The notes under the pieces were generated by a model. It saw only the letters and a list, made by a program, of their open reading frames with translations, was not told where the DNA came from and searched no databases. Both the position numbers and the translations under genes were made by a program. A stretch of 64,000 nt of DNA, taken from positions 62,001 to 126,000 of the forward strand of contig JAQTZV010000009.1 in NCBI GenBank assembly GCA_028687585.1. Direction: 5' to 3'. This document shows, piece after piece, positions 32,800 through 41,356 of this stretch. Within the stretch, counting starts at the first letter, position 1, and every line of letters begins with the position of its first letter. This DNA is from Desulfuromonadaceae bacterium. GTDB lineage: Bacteria; Desulfobacterota; Desulfuromonadia; Geobacterales; Pseudopelobacteraceae.

Positions 32800-35301
32800 T
32801 TACCGGCATTCGAAAAACGCTGCCATCCTCGCAAATACCACAGATGAATCCCCTCTGACAATTTCCGTGTCCGGCAGCGAGCGGAGAAAAATTCTGCCGT
32901 AACTCTTGTTCAGCACCCGCCGATCCAGAATAAGCACCGCTCCGCGGTCATCACGACTCCGAATCAGGCGTCCGAAACCCTGGCGGAATTTGATAACCGC
33001 CTGCGGTACAGAAAAATCGCGGAACGGGTCGCCGCCGTCGGCCTTGATTTTTTCAGCACGGGCCTGCTGCACCGGCTCGGTCGGGACCTGAAACGGCAGG
33101 CGGGCGATAATAACCAGGCGCAGCGCGTCTCCCTTGACATCAACCCCCTCCCAGAACGAATCGGTGCCAAAGAGCACGGCGTTCCCCTCTTTGCGAAATT
33201 GTGTCAACAGCGCATGACGTCCGGTATCACCCTGTTTGAGCGAGGTCAGCCCCAGTTTTGCCAGTTGGGGTGACAACGATTGGTAGACGCGATTCAGCAG
33301 GTCGTACGAGGTAAATAGAATAAAGGCGCCGCCCCGTGATATGGTAACTGCCGAAAGGATGTGGCTCTCCAGCGCTTCCCGGTATCCGGGCGCCGTTGGT
33401 TCCGGCATCTCTTCCGGTACGGCGACAAATACCTGGCGGGAGTAGTTGAATGGCGATGCCAGCTGCAGTTCCGACAGCCGTGCTGCCGGGAGCAGGCTGA
33501 ACCCGGTCCTCTTTTTGAGGTAGCTGAACTGTCCACCCACGGTCAGCGTCGCCGAGGTGACGATAATAGTCTTCAGCCGGTCAAGGACGGTTTCCTTGAG
33601 CTGGGCCGAGATATCGAGCGGCGCGGCGGAAATTCTGGCCTGAATACCGCGACTGCTGCGTCTCGTTTCGATCCAGCGGCAGTACCCTTCAGCTTCCGTC
33701 GTGAAGAACAGCAGTGCATCGGCCATGCTCTGCAGTCGCCCCTCAATGCCGCTTGTGTCGAGCAGTTGATCGGCCAGCTTTTCCTGCAGTTTTTCCGGCA
33801 GATCCTTGCAACGTCGGACGAGTGTTCGCAGTGACGATGTATAATCATTGACGGCATCGGCCAGGGAGTGAAGTCGCTGCCGACATTCCTGCCAGAACGG
33901 GGTGCGTTCGACTTCGGGGGTGATCCGCAGCCGCTGCTCCCGATCAGTTGCCGATCCCGCCCCATGCTCAACGCTGTACGCGAGCCAATCCATGGTCTGC
34001 TCGGTTACTCCGGCCAGATCATGGGCTTTCGGAAGCAGGTGGCTTTCCAGCAGTCCCGACAGCTCGGCGTAGAGACCCTCCTCTGATTCCGGCAGATCTC
34101 GGGTAATGCGGGAGGAGATGATAGTCAGCAGGCCGGCCCGGTTGGCTTTTTGCGGCACAAGACGCTGCAGTTGTTTGAGAATGCCGCTCCGGGCTATCGT
34201 CAGCGACAGATGACTGGTGGCAACATCTTCCAGATGATGACCTTCGTCGAAAATGAGGCGGGTAAAGGGGGGGAGGATGGCCGTGGCGTCGTATCCGGTC
34301 TCCTTGCGAAGGACAATATCAGAGAGCAGCAGGGCATGGTTGACCACCAGTACCCGCGCTGCAGATGATTCGCGCCGGGCCCGGTAAAAGAAGCAGCGGT
34401 TGAAATGTTTGCAGCGTGACCGTCCGCACTGGTCGGCTTCGCAGCAGACCTCCTCCCAGGCGGCATGATGCGGCGTGACGGCCAGATCGCTGCGGCAGCC
34501 ATCCTGGCTGCTGTGGCTCCATTCGATGATTGTTGTCAGCTCGGCAGCAGATTCATCCGGAAAAAGCGACGGTTCCGCCTCGGCATGCTCCAGTTTGCGC
34601 AGGCAGGCGTAATTGCTGCGCCCCTTGACCAGTGCCGCTTTGAACTCCACTGCAGCGTTGCGCGCCAGGAACGGGAGGTCTTTGCGGATCAGCTGTTCCT
34701 GCAGATTGATGGTGTTGGTTGAGATCACAACCCGTTCGTTATTGCGCACCGCCCAGAGGATCGCCGGGACCAGATACGCCAGTGATTTTCCGGTTCCGGT
34801 ACCGGCCTCGACCAGCACTACGCGGTCGTCATTGAAGGCTTCAGCAACGGCAAAGGCCATCCGCACCTGCTCCTCACGCTGCTCGTACCCTTTCAGGTGC
34901 GCCATCATGCCGTCATTGGCAAAGACTCTCCCGATCTCTTCAAGAGAAAGCCGCTCCCCTTTTTTTTCGGTATGGGGCGTAACCACCTGATAACAGCGAT
35001 TGCAGTCATTGGTAATAATGGCAAAACCGATACCCTGGTTGCCGCAGACCGACGCAATGTCCATGTCAGCCGGCGATGGTTCAAGATTGCCGGTAGGATG
35101 GTTGTGAATAACGACGTCGCCGCCCGCTGCCCGGGTGATGATGGCCGGTACGGCGATCTTGGTGCCGCGTGCGATGGTCTCGACTTCACAGACGATACCA
35201 TCGACGTTGGTGTGGCCGATAAAGAAAACTTCGTTGCCGCCCGCTGCGGAAATTTCGTGCCGCATCAGAGCGCGGCAATCAGAGGTAAAATGGGTTTCCA
35301 T
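32800..35301 (-). CDS. DinG-type helicase with N-terminal JAMM/MPN+ domain
   Basis: The roughly 833-residue protein joins two domains. Residues about 20-110 are a JAMM metallopeptidase-like domain with the full motif H66-x-H68-P-x6-S76-x2-D79 in VVIHNHPTGNLEPSPADMD. The rest is an XPD/DinG superfamily 2 helicase: Walker A EAGTGTGKS near 165-173, a cysteine cluster region (CCEADQCGRSRCKHFNRC) for a [4Fe-4S] cluster, and DEGHH as the DEAH box. It should unwind DNA 5'-3', possibly R-loops or damaged forks; the JAMM part resembles RadC-type domains. The start is uncertain: TTG 35364, ATG 35328 and ATG 35301 are possible, and the last best fits the domain edge. Confidence 0.82.
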   Translation of the reverse strand: METHFTSDCRALMRHEISAAGGNEVFFIGHTNVDGIVCEVETIARGTKIAVPAIITRAAGGDVVIHNHPTGNLEPSPADMDIASVCGNQGIGFAIITNDCNRCYQVVTPHTEKKGERLSLEEIGRVFANDGMMAHLKGYEQREEQVRMAFAVAEAFNDDRVVLVEAGTGTGKSLAYLVPAILWAVRNNERVVISTNTINLQEQLIRKDLPFLARNAAVEFKAALVKGRSNYACLRKLEHAEAEPSLFPDESAAELTTIIEWSHSSQDGCRSDLAVTPHHAAWEEVCCEADQCGRSRCKHFNRCFFYRARRESSAARVLVVNHALLLSDIVLRKETGYDATAILPPFTRLIFDEGHHLEDVATSHLSLTIARSGILKQLQRLVPQKANRAGLLTIISSRITRDLPESEEGLYAELSGLLESHLLPKAHDLAGVTEQTMDWLAYSVEHGAGSATDREQRLRITPEVERTPFWQECRQRLHSLADAVNDYTSSLRTLVRRCKDLPEKLQEKLADQLLDTSGIEGRLQSMADALLFFTTEAEGYCRWIETRRSSRGIQARISAAPLDISAQLKETVLDRLKTIIVTSATLTVGGQFSYLKKRTGFSLLPAARLSELQLASPFNYSRQVFVAVPEEMPEPTAPGYREALESHILSAVTISRGGAFILFTSYDLLNRVYQSLSPQLAKLGLTSLKQGDTGRHALLTQFRKEGNAVLFGTDSFWEGVDVKGDALRLVIIARLPFQVPTEPVQQARAEKIKADGGDPFRDFSVPQAVIKFRQGFGRLIRSRDDRGAVLILDRRVLNKSYGRIFLRSLPDTEIVRGDSSVVFARMAAFFECR

Positions 35302-35384
35302 AAGGTGCAGCACCATAGCATATCGCATGAAAAAAGGCACCGGTAAACCCGCTGCCTTTTTCAAATACGAACGGGCGCGTTTTG

Positions 35385-35903
35385 TTAGTTGAGTAACAGC
35401 CCAACAACCCCCGCCGCCAGAATAACAATCATCGGGCTGGTCTTGGTAAATTTGAAAACGGCAAAACCGACTGCCAGGAGCAGAAACTCTTTCAGTCCGG
35501 AGAGCGAAGCCGCCCCCAGGTTCCAGGCTGCTGCCGCGATCAGACCGACTACCGCCGGCAGCAGTCCGTCAAGGGTGCTGCCGATAAGGTCAATTTTTTT
35601 CAGGCGCTCGTAATTACGACCGACCATCAGCATCAGTGCGACACAGGGGAGAAAAATAAAAATAGTGGCGACCAGAGCGCCGGGAAAGCCACCGGCACGG
35701 AAACCGGTAAACGTCGCCAGCATTGCCAGCGGACCGGGGGTCAGCTGCGAGAGAGCCAGTCCGTCGAGAAACTGCCGCAGCGTCAGCCACTGGTACTGTT
35801 CAACCATGATATGATTAAGGAGCGGAATGAGTACATAGCCGCCGCCGACAAACATCAGGCCGATGCGGAGGTATATCCAGGCGATCATGATCAGTGACGT
35901 CAT
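35385..35903 (-). CDS. chrA: Chromate transporter, second half-size subunit
   Basis: This 172-residue membrane protein is one half of a short-chain CHR transporter pair. It has the family pattern LRIGLMFVGGGYVLIPLL, a following LSQLTPGPLAMLATFTGFRAGG loop and about five membrane segments. The start at 35903 overlaps the stop of the preceding half as ATGA, with AGGAG nine bases before it; in-frame ATGs further upstream are rejected. CHR proteins export or import chromate or, when not linked to chromate resistance, other oxyanions such as sulfate. The pair works as a heterodimer in other bacteria. Confidence 0.85.
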   Translation of the reverse strand: MTSLIMIAWIYLRIGLMFVGGGYVLIPLLNHIMVEQYQWLTLRQFLDGLALSQLTPGPLAMLATFTGFRAGGFPGALVATIFIFLPCVALMLMVGRNYERLKKIDLIGSTLDGLLPAVVGLIAAAAWNLGAASLSGLKEFLLLAVGFAVFKFTKTSPMIVILAAGVVGLLLN

Positions 35904-36460
35904 CAGCGGCATCTCCTGCGATACCAGGATACTCCGAGAGACCAGAGTGCCGCGCCGAGAAGAATCCATGCGGCATTGAGCTTGAGGAACACCGCAGCAG
36001 TGAAGGCTGCGAGCGCCATCAGGATGCCGCTACCCCCTTTGATCTGCTTGCGTCCCATGTCGACGGCAACGACGATGATCAGGCCGATTACCACCGGATT
36101 AGTCCCTTTGAGGGCGGCCTGCAGCTGGGGCAATTTGTGATAGGTGAAATAGATCCAGGAAAGGAGTGTCACAAGAATAAATGACGGGAGGATAAAGCCG
36201 AAGGCAGCCATAATTCCGCCGAGAATACCCCGCAGATGGTGGCCGGTAAAGGTGCAGACGTTCAGGGAGAATGGCCCCAGGATCTGCCCGAACGCCAATC
36301 CATGCAGAAACTCCTCTGCTGAAATCCACTTTTTTTCGCGGACGCAGACCCGCTCCACCATCGCTACAATGGCCATGCCGCCGCCAAAACCGGTCAGGCC
36401 GATGGTGGCAAAGGTCATGAATATCTCCGTCAGGCTCACCGTTACTGTCTCTGTTTTCAT
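35903..36460 (-). CDS. chrA: Chromate transporter, first half-size subunit
   Basis: The 185-residue membrane protein has the CHR signature FATIGLTGFGGGMAIVAMVE near its N-terminus and GQILGPFSLNVCTFTGHHLRG in the second part, followed by three or more membrane segments. It is the first of a split pair; its stop shares bases with the start of the second half. The ATG at 36460 is chosen over an upstream start because it fits the family N-terminus, though the ribosome site is poor. Immediately upstream lies a remnant of a quinone oxidoreductase gene with a strong ribosome site, so expression may depend on that leader. Confidence 0.85.
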   Translation of the reverse strand: MKTETVTVSLTEIFMTFATIGLTGFGGGMAIVAMVERVCVREKKWISAEEFLHGLAFGQILGPFSLNVCTFTGHHLRGILGGIMAAFGFILPSFILVTLLSWIYFTYHKLPQLQAALKGTNPVVIGLIIVVAVDMGRKQIKGGSGILMALAAFTAAVFLKLNAAWILLGAALWSLGVSWYRRRCR

Positions 36461-36486
36461 GACGGAGTTATAGCAGGAAGGAATAA

Positions 36487-36603
36487 TCAGCGGCAAGGGG
36501 AAATAGTGACGGCCGGCCGCCGGGGGGGAAGTTCAACCGTGATGACACTCATCTTCTCGGGACCACCAAATTCCTCTACCCGTACTGTTCGTACCGTTTT
36601 CAT
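36487..36603 (-). pseudogene. N-terminal fragment of a zinc-type quinone oxidoreductase (Qor-like)
   Basis: A 38-codon frame starts at ATG 36603 behind an excellent ribosome site (GGAGGAAGAGG). Its first 24 residues, VRVEEFGGPEKMSVITVELP, match the start of NADPH:quinone oxidoreductases of the medium-chain dehydrogenase type, then the frame runs into PRRPAVTISPCR and stops. The remaining 300 or so residues are missing. It lies between the TauE-like gene and the chrA pair and looks like the scar of a deletion. It could still be translated as a short leader for chrA. Confidence 0.65.
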
Positions 36604-36628
36604 GAGCCTCTTCCTCCCCGGGAAAATA

Positions 36629-37423
36629 TTAGAATAACCCTGCCAGCATTTTCATTCCCACTATGATCAGTAGCCCCGCAAAAATCTTTTTCAACCGGGA
36701 TACCGGCAACTTGTGGGCCATTCTTGCTCCAAGTGGAGCCGTAGTGACGCTTGCCAGTGAAACTAACAACAGTGCCGGCAGATAGATAAACCCAAGGGTG
36801 TGAGCCGGCAGACCAGGGATATTTGCACCGTTTATTGCGTAGCCGACTGCGCCGGCCAGTGCAATTGGAAATCCGATCGCCGAAGATGTCCCGATTGCAT
36901 GGTGCATAGAGGCATTGCAGCGGAGCAGAAACGGCACCGACATGGTCCCGCCGCCAATTCCGACAAGACTGGAGATAGTGCCGATCAGAGCGCCGGCACC
37001 AATAATGCCACCGGAAGTGTACGGTTTCTTTACAGCTGGTGTGGCGTTCCAAGCTATTCTGGATGCAACGTAAAACAGAAAGAGTACGAAGAATATTTTC
37101 AGGTGACGGGTGGATATCTGTGAAGCAAGCCAGGAACCGGAAAATGCCCCGACCATAATCCCGGGTGCTATCCTGAAAGCAATCGGCCATTCTACAGCAC
37201 CACGCTTGTTGTGCGCCCGCATGCTGGAGAGAGAAGTGAACATGATAGAGGCAAGTGAGGTGCCGAGTGCCATATGCAGGATGTGCGCTTCAGGCATCTG
37301 TTGTGCGGTGAAGAGAAAGGTCAGTATCGGCACGACTATTACGCCACCGCCCAGGCCGAACAGCCCTGCAAATACGCCGGCTGCAATACCGGTAATCAAA
37401 TATAAGAACCAGTAAGTTATCAA
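36629..37423 (-). CDS. TauE/SafE (TSUP) family membrane transporter
   Basis: The 264-residue protein has about eight membrane segments and the two repeated TSUP signatures, GVFAGLFGLGGGVIVVPIL near the N-terminus and GTISSLVGIGGGTMSVPFL in the second half. Family members export or import sulfite, sulfoacetate or related organic anions; the substrate here is unknown. The start is TTG at 37423, with AGAGGTG before it. It lies downstream of the GntR regulator on the same strand, 82 bases away, and may or may not belong to its operon. A link to organic-acid metabolism is only suggested by position. Confidence 0.85.
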   Translation of the reverse strand: MITYWFLYLITGIAAGVFAGLFGLGGGVIVVPILTFLFTAQQMPEAHILHMALGTSLASIMFTSLSSMRAHNKRGAVEWPIAFRIAPGIMVGAFSGSWLASQISTRHLKIFFVLFLFYVASRIAWNATPAVKKPYTSGGIIGAGALIGTISSLVGIGGGTMSVPFLLRCNASMHHAIGTSSAIGFPIALAGAVGYAINGANIPGLPAHTLGFIYLPALLLVSLASVTTAPLGARMAHKLPVSRLKKIFAGLLIIVGMKMLAGLF

Positions 37424-37505
37424 AACACCTCTGAACGCAGCTGAATAATATCTCTCAAACGCCGGGCCATTACACGGACAGACGATAGTCAGCGCACTGC
37501 AAAGC

Positions 37506-38192
37506 TCACACTGATTCGTTCGAAATTCCGAAACTTGACAGCGAGGCGATCAGGTCGGCAAAACGCTCTCCTTGAACGATCACGTGCTTCCTGAGCATTT
37601 CTGCGGCCTGGTCTCCGTCGCCTGCAATAATCGCTTCTACGATGGCCGAATGTTCCAGATAAGAGGTTCGCATGCGGTCCCGGACCCTTACCTGCAATCT
37701 ACGATAGGCACCCAAACGTCGATGCAGGATATCTGCCTCTTCGATCAGAAACCCATTATGACTGGCGGTATAAATCGCCATGTGGAAGCGCTCGTTCCGC
37801 CGGTAATATGCATCCGGATCGTTTTTTTTGTGGGCCTCTTCACATGTGCGATGTGCTTTCAAGAGGGCATGCTGATCAGCGGCTGTCATTCTCCTGGCAG
37901 CCAATCTGCCGCACATCGCCTCAAGCTCAGCCATTACTTCGAACATTTCACACAGACGCTGAGGCGTTATTTCGGCAACAATAGCACCGCGACGGGGACG
38001 CATGTCAATCAGTCCGCTAAAAGCAAGCTGCATCAGTGCTTCGCGGATCGGTGTCCGTGATACCTCAAATTCGTTTGCCATCTCGGTTTCATCCAGCCGC
38101 ATGCCCGGCATATAGCGACCGGTAGCGATCCGCTCTTCAATTATTTCCCGCAGTTTTTCTGACCGGCGTGAATGAACAATTGCGTTCTCCAT
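37506..38192 (-). CDS. GntR/FCD family transcriptional regulator of the malonate operon
   Basis: The 228-residue protein has an N-terminal GntR winged helix (EFEVSRTPIREALMQLAFSGLI, with RRGAIVAEI as wing) and an all-helical FCD ligand domain with metal-type residues in NERFHMAIYTASHN and LEHSAIVEAI. It diverges from the TRAP transporter and malonate genes, the position of MdcY in Acinetobacter, a GntR repressor released by malonate. ATG 38192 is chosen over 38237 because GGGGGTT precedes it. A palindrome TTGTACAA at 38221-38228 lies in its own leader, hinting at autoregulation. Malonate sensing is inferred. Confidence 0.82.
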   Translation of the reverse strand: MENAIVHSRRSEKLREIIEERIATGRYMPGMRLDETEMANEFEVSRTPIREALMQLAFSGLIDMRPRRGAIVAEITPQRLCEMFEVMAELEAMCGRLAARRMTAADQHALLKAHRTCEEAHKKNDPDAYYRRNERFHMAIYTASHNGFLIEEADILHRRLGAYRRLQVRVRDRMRTSYLEHSAIVEAIIAGDGDQAAEMLRKHVIVQGERFADLIASLSSFGISNESV

Positions 38193-38255
38193 GTAACCCC
38201 CAATATTTTTGAACTCCATTTTGTACAAGTAACACAATAATAGATAAAATAATAG

Positions 38256-38296
38256 TTGACATTGTATTCAAAACAAGTATTCTTGTATACAAGAAT
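38256..38296 (+). promoter_or_regulatory. Promoter with overlapping palindromic GntR operator
   Basis: TTGACA at 38256-38261, a 16-base spacer and TATTCT at 38278-38283 form a good sigma-70 promoter. The perfect 18-bp palindrome ATTCTTGTATACAAGAAT covers 38279-38296, overlapping the -10 region. Its core TTGTATACAA is the core of the site ATTGTATACAAT bound by MdcY in Acinetobacter. Repression of the dct-mat-mdc genes by the divergent GntR protein is the direct reading. Confidence 0.7.
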
Positions 38297-38403
38297 GATG
38301 TTTTAGTATGCATATTTAGTTGGAACTTGATTTTTCACTTCCCCTAGTAATCAGTTGTCACAAAGCATCAAACACTTTTTTGCCACACGAAAGGAGAATT
38401 ATT

Positions 38404-39429
38404 ATGGTTGCCAAGTTTTTGGGATTGTGTTCGGCAGTATTATTGGTTGGAGCGTTAAGTGTCGTTGCCGTTCCGCAGGCAAATGCTGCTGCAAGAGTCA
38501 TCAAGATCTCCCACCAGTTCCCGGGCGGGACAATAGATGAAGGTGATTTTCGCGACCGGCTGTGTCGCAAGTTTGCTCAGGAAGTGGAAAAACGTACCGG
38601 AGGAGAGCTGAAATTCGAAATTTACCCGTCAGCATCGCTGGTCAAAGATAAGCAGCAGTTCAACTCCATGGCTTCCGGTGCATTGGATATGTCCCTTTAC
38701 CCGCTAGCCTATTCTGGCGGCCAGATTCCCGAAACCAACATCACACTGATGCCGGCCCTGATTACCAGCTATGAGCAGGGACTGCGCTGGAAGGACGCTC
38801 CGATCGGCAAGGAACTCAGCCGGATTGTTGAAGAAAAAGGGGTTAAAATCCTGACATGGGTCTGGCAGGCGGGTGGAATAGTATCGAAGAACAACCCCAT
38901 CATTGTACCGGCCGATGCCAAGGGACTGAAGGTACGCGGTGGAGGGAGATCGATGGATCTCATGCTTAAGGCTGCTGGCGCCTCGGTCACCAGCATCTCC
39001 TCAAGCGAAATCTACAATGCCCTGCAGCAAGGAGTTATCGACGGGGCGGTGACCTCGAGCGGGTCACTGGTCAGCTACCGGCTTTACGAACACGCCAAGC
39101 ATGTAACCTCGGCACGCGATAAAACATTCTGGTACATGTTTGAACCGCTGATGATCTCCAAAAAAACTTTTGACAGCCTCACGCCGAAACAGCAAAAAAT
39201 CGTGATGGAAGTTGGTGCCTCGCTGGAGAAGTTTGCTGTCGAAGCAGCAAAGGCTGATGACCAGCATCTCAGCAAGGTTTACAGTTCAGCCGGCGCTACC
39301 GTGCATGACATGAACGAGGCCGCGTTCAATAAATGGCGCCAGATAGCGGCCACAACCTCCTGGAAGGATTTCGAAGAGAAAACAAAAAACGGCAAGGCCT
39401 TGATGGATATGGCCAAATCGGTCAAATAG
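38404..39429 (+). CDS. dctP: TRAP transporter substrate-binding protein DctP
   Basis: The 341-residue periplasmic protein starts with a signal peptide ending AANAA-like at about residue 27 and has the DctP fold: HQFPGGTIDEGDFRDRLCRKFAQEV, then GELKFEIYPSASLVKD, and the binding-site arginine region KGLKVRGGGRSMDLML. It captures a carboxylate and hands it to the DctQM membrane pair. The ATG at 38404 has AAGGAG eight bases before it; the frame upstream to 38320 is rejected. Position ahead of malonate genes and behind the GntR operator suggests malonate as substrate. Confidence 0.9.
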   Translation: MVAKFLGLCSAVLLVGALSVVAVPQANAAARVIKISHQFPGGTIDEGDFRDRLCRKFAQEVEKRTGGELKFEIYPSASLVKDKQQFNSMASGALDMSLYPLAYSGGQIPETNITLMPALITSYEQGLRWKDAPIGKELSRIVEEKGVKILTWVWQAGGIVSKNNPIIVPADAKGLKVRGGGRSMDLMLKAAGASVTSISSSEIYNALQQGVIDGAVTSSGSLVSYRLYEHAKHVTSARDKTFWYMFEPLMISKKTFDSLTPKQQKIVMEVGASLEKFAVEAAKADDQHLSKVYSSAGATVHDMNEAAFNKWRQIAATTSWKDFEEKTKNGKALMDMAKSVK

Positions 39430-39439
39430 CTTCGACCGG

Positions 39440-39467
39440 GGCCGCTCAAAATGGGCGGCCTTTCTTT
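39440..39467 (+). terminator. Intercistronic attenuator after dctP
   Basis: GGCCGC (39440-39445) pairs with GCGGCC (39455-39460), followed by TTTCTTT. It lies 11 bases after the dctP stop and ends before the dctQ ribosome site. Partial termination here would give more binding protein than membrane subunits, a common device in transporter operons. Confidence 0.6.
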
Positions 39468-39483
39468 CAGGGAGGTGACTGGA

Positions 39484-39993
39484 ATGAAAAGCGTCTGGCA
39501 GTCATGCACACGTGCGGTACGTTTGTTCAATGGTTTGATGGGCTATCTTTCGGCGATCATTATAGTTGTCTGTACAATTTCCCTGACCTATGAAGTTCTG
39601 GTACGCTACCTTTTCGAAGCACCCACGGAATGGAGCCTGGAATTCAATGTTTTCATGCTGATCGCTGCAACTTTTTTCGCCGCCGCCCACACGCAGGACA
39701 AGCGTGGCCATGTCGGCATCGGCGTGCTGGACGGATTAATGTCAAAACGCTGGAACCGCTGGCGCTACCTGCTGGCCGATGTTCTGTCAATGGCACTCTG
39801 TTCTTTCGTCGCCTACTACACATGGAAACACTGCTACATGGTCTGGGATCAAGGCTGGGTCACCGAGTCAACCTGGGCTCCAAAACTCTGGATCCCCTAT
39901 CTTGCCATGTCGTTTGGCCTGACCACCCTCGTGATCCAATATTTTGTACAAATTGTTGATGAGCACCTCATACCGCTCTGCAAAGGAGAATGA
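39484..39993 (+). CDS. dctQ: TRAP transporter small membrane subunit DctQ
   Basis: The 169-residue protein has four predicted membrane segments and the DctQ core pattern YEVLVRYLFEAPTEWSLEFNVFMLIAATFFAAA followed by HVGIGVL. It forms the membrane complex with DctM and docks the loaded DctP. The ATG at 39484 has GGAGGTGA before it. The stop at 39991-39993 is one base from the dctM start, so the two are translated together. Confidence 0.88.
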   Translation: MKSVWQSCTRAVRLFNGLMGYLSAIIIVVCTISLTYEVLVRYLFEAPTEWSLEFNVFMLIAATFFAAAHTQDKRGHVGIGVLDGLMSKRWNRWRYLLADVLSMALCSFVAYYTWKHCYMVWDQGWVTESTWAPKLWIPYLAMSFGLTTLVIQYFVQIVDEHLIPLCKGE

Positions 39994-39994
39994 C

Positions 39995-41326
39995 GTGGGA
40001 GTATTTGAACTTACCCTGCTCTATACCGGTTCCGCACTGCTGCTGCTTTTTAGCGGGATGCCTATCGCGTTCGCCCTTGGAGGGGTCGCCGTTGCTTTCA
40101 TGCTGATTTTCATGCCGGCGTCCAATCTCCCCCTGGTAGCTGAAACACTCTATGGGGAGCTCAATAATTTTACCCTGCTGGCAATCCCGCTGTTCATCCT
40201 GATGGGGGCTGCCATCGGTAAGACCCGGGCAGCCGAAGACCTGTACGGTTCCGCTCACCGCTGGATGTACAAACTGCCGGGAGGACTGGGTGTGGCAAAC
40301 GTATTCGGCTGCTCGGTGTTCGCTGCGATGTGCGGGTCCAGTCCGGCAACATGTGCGGCGATCGGAGGCATGGGGATCCCCGAGATGCGTAAACGCGGCT
40401 ATTCCGCCGGACTGGCGTCAGGACTGATCGCAGCCGGAGGGACTCTGGGCATTCTTATCCCGCCCAGTGTTACTTTGATCATCTACGGGGTGATCGTCGA
40501 ACAGTCGATCGGGAAACTTTTTATAGCCGGGATAGTTCCAGGGATTGTTCTCACGCTCATGTTTACAATCTATGTAATATTTGCAGCCATCAGAGAGAAG
40601 CGTATGGCTCTGCGGGACAATCCGGAAAGCGAATTGCTCAATGAGGAACGCTTTAGCTGGCAGGAGCGCTGGGAAACTGTGCCGCGGCTTTTGCCGTTCA
40701 TTGCCCTGATCCTGCTGGTTATGGTCGCCATGTATGGTGGTTTTGCGACCCCTTCCGAAGTGGCCGGCGTCGGTGCGCTGGCGTCCCTGATCATGGTCGT
40801 GCTCATATACAAAGTCTATCGCTGGAAAGACATCAAAGACATCCTGAGCGGTACGGCCCGGGAAAGCTGCATGATCATGATGATCATCGCGATGGCCTTT
40901 CTGTTTACCTATGTCATGAGTTATCTGCATATTACCCAGAGTGCGGCGGAATGGATGGTCTCCTTTCAGATGTCAAAGTGGGCTTTCCTCTTCTGGGTTA
41001 ACATCCTGCTGCTGGTTCTTGGGTTTTTCCTGCCGCCGGTTGCCATTATCCTCATGGTCACGCCGGTAATAATGCCAGGGATTCTGGCACACGGCTTTGA
41101 TCCGGTCTGGTTCGGGATCATCCTGACAATTAACATGGAACTGGGTCTGATTACTCCTCCGGTTGGACTAAACCTCTTTGTCATAAACGGAATTGCCCCT
41201 GATATCCCGTTCCGCGAGATCATGAGGGGGGTTATGCCGTTTATCATTCTTATGGCTCTGTCCATTGTCCTTATGACCGCTCTCCCCGAACTGGTCATGT
41301 GGCTGCCGAATCAACTCTACAAGTAA
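39995..41326 (+). CDS. dctM: TRAP transporter large permease DctM
   Basis: The 443-residue protein has about 11-12 membrane segments and typical DctM landmarks: GMPIAFALGGVAVAF at the N-terminus, SSPATCAAIGGMGIPEM, GTLGILIPPSVTLIIYG, and GLITPPVGLNLFVINGIAPD near the end. It carries the transported acid with sodium. The GTG at 39995 follows AAAGGAGA with correct spacing and lies one base past the dctQ stop. Three TRAP genes in this order form a complete transporter; malonate or a related dicarboxylate is the inferred substrate. Confidence 0.9.
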   Translation: MGVFELTLLYTGSALLLLFSGMPIAFALGGVAVAFMLIFMPASNLPLVAETLYGELNNFTLLAIPLFILMGAAIGKTRAAEDLYGSAHRWMYKLPGGLGVANVFGCSVFAAMCGSSPATCAAIGGMGIPEMRKRGYSAGLASGLIAAGGTLGILIPPSVTLIIYGVIVEQSIGKLFIAGIVPGIVLTLMFTIYVIFAAIREKRMALRDNPESELLNEERFSWQERWETVPRLLPFIALILLVMVAMYGGFATPSEVAGVGALASLIMVVLIYKVYRWKDIKDILSGTARESCMIMMIIAMAFLFTYVMSYLHITQSAAEWMVSFQMSKWAFLFWVNILLLVLGFFLPPVAIILMVTPVIMPGILAHGFDPVWFGIILTINMELGLITPPVGLNLFVINGIAPDIPFREIMRGVMPFIILMALSIVLMTALPELVMWLPNQLYK

Positions 41327-41356
41327 CCTCAGATACACATTCAACAGGAGGCATGT

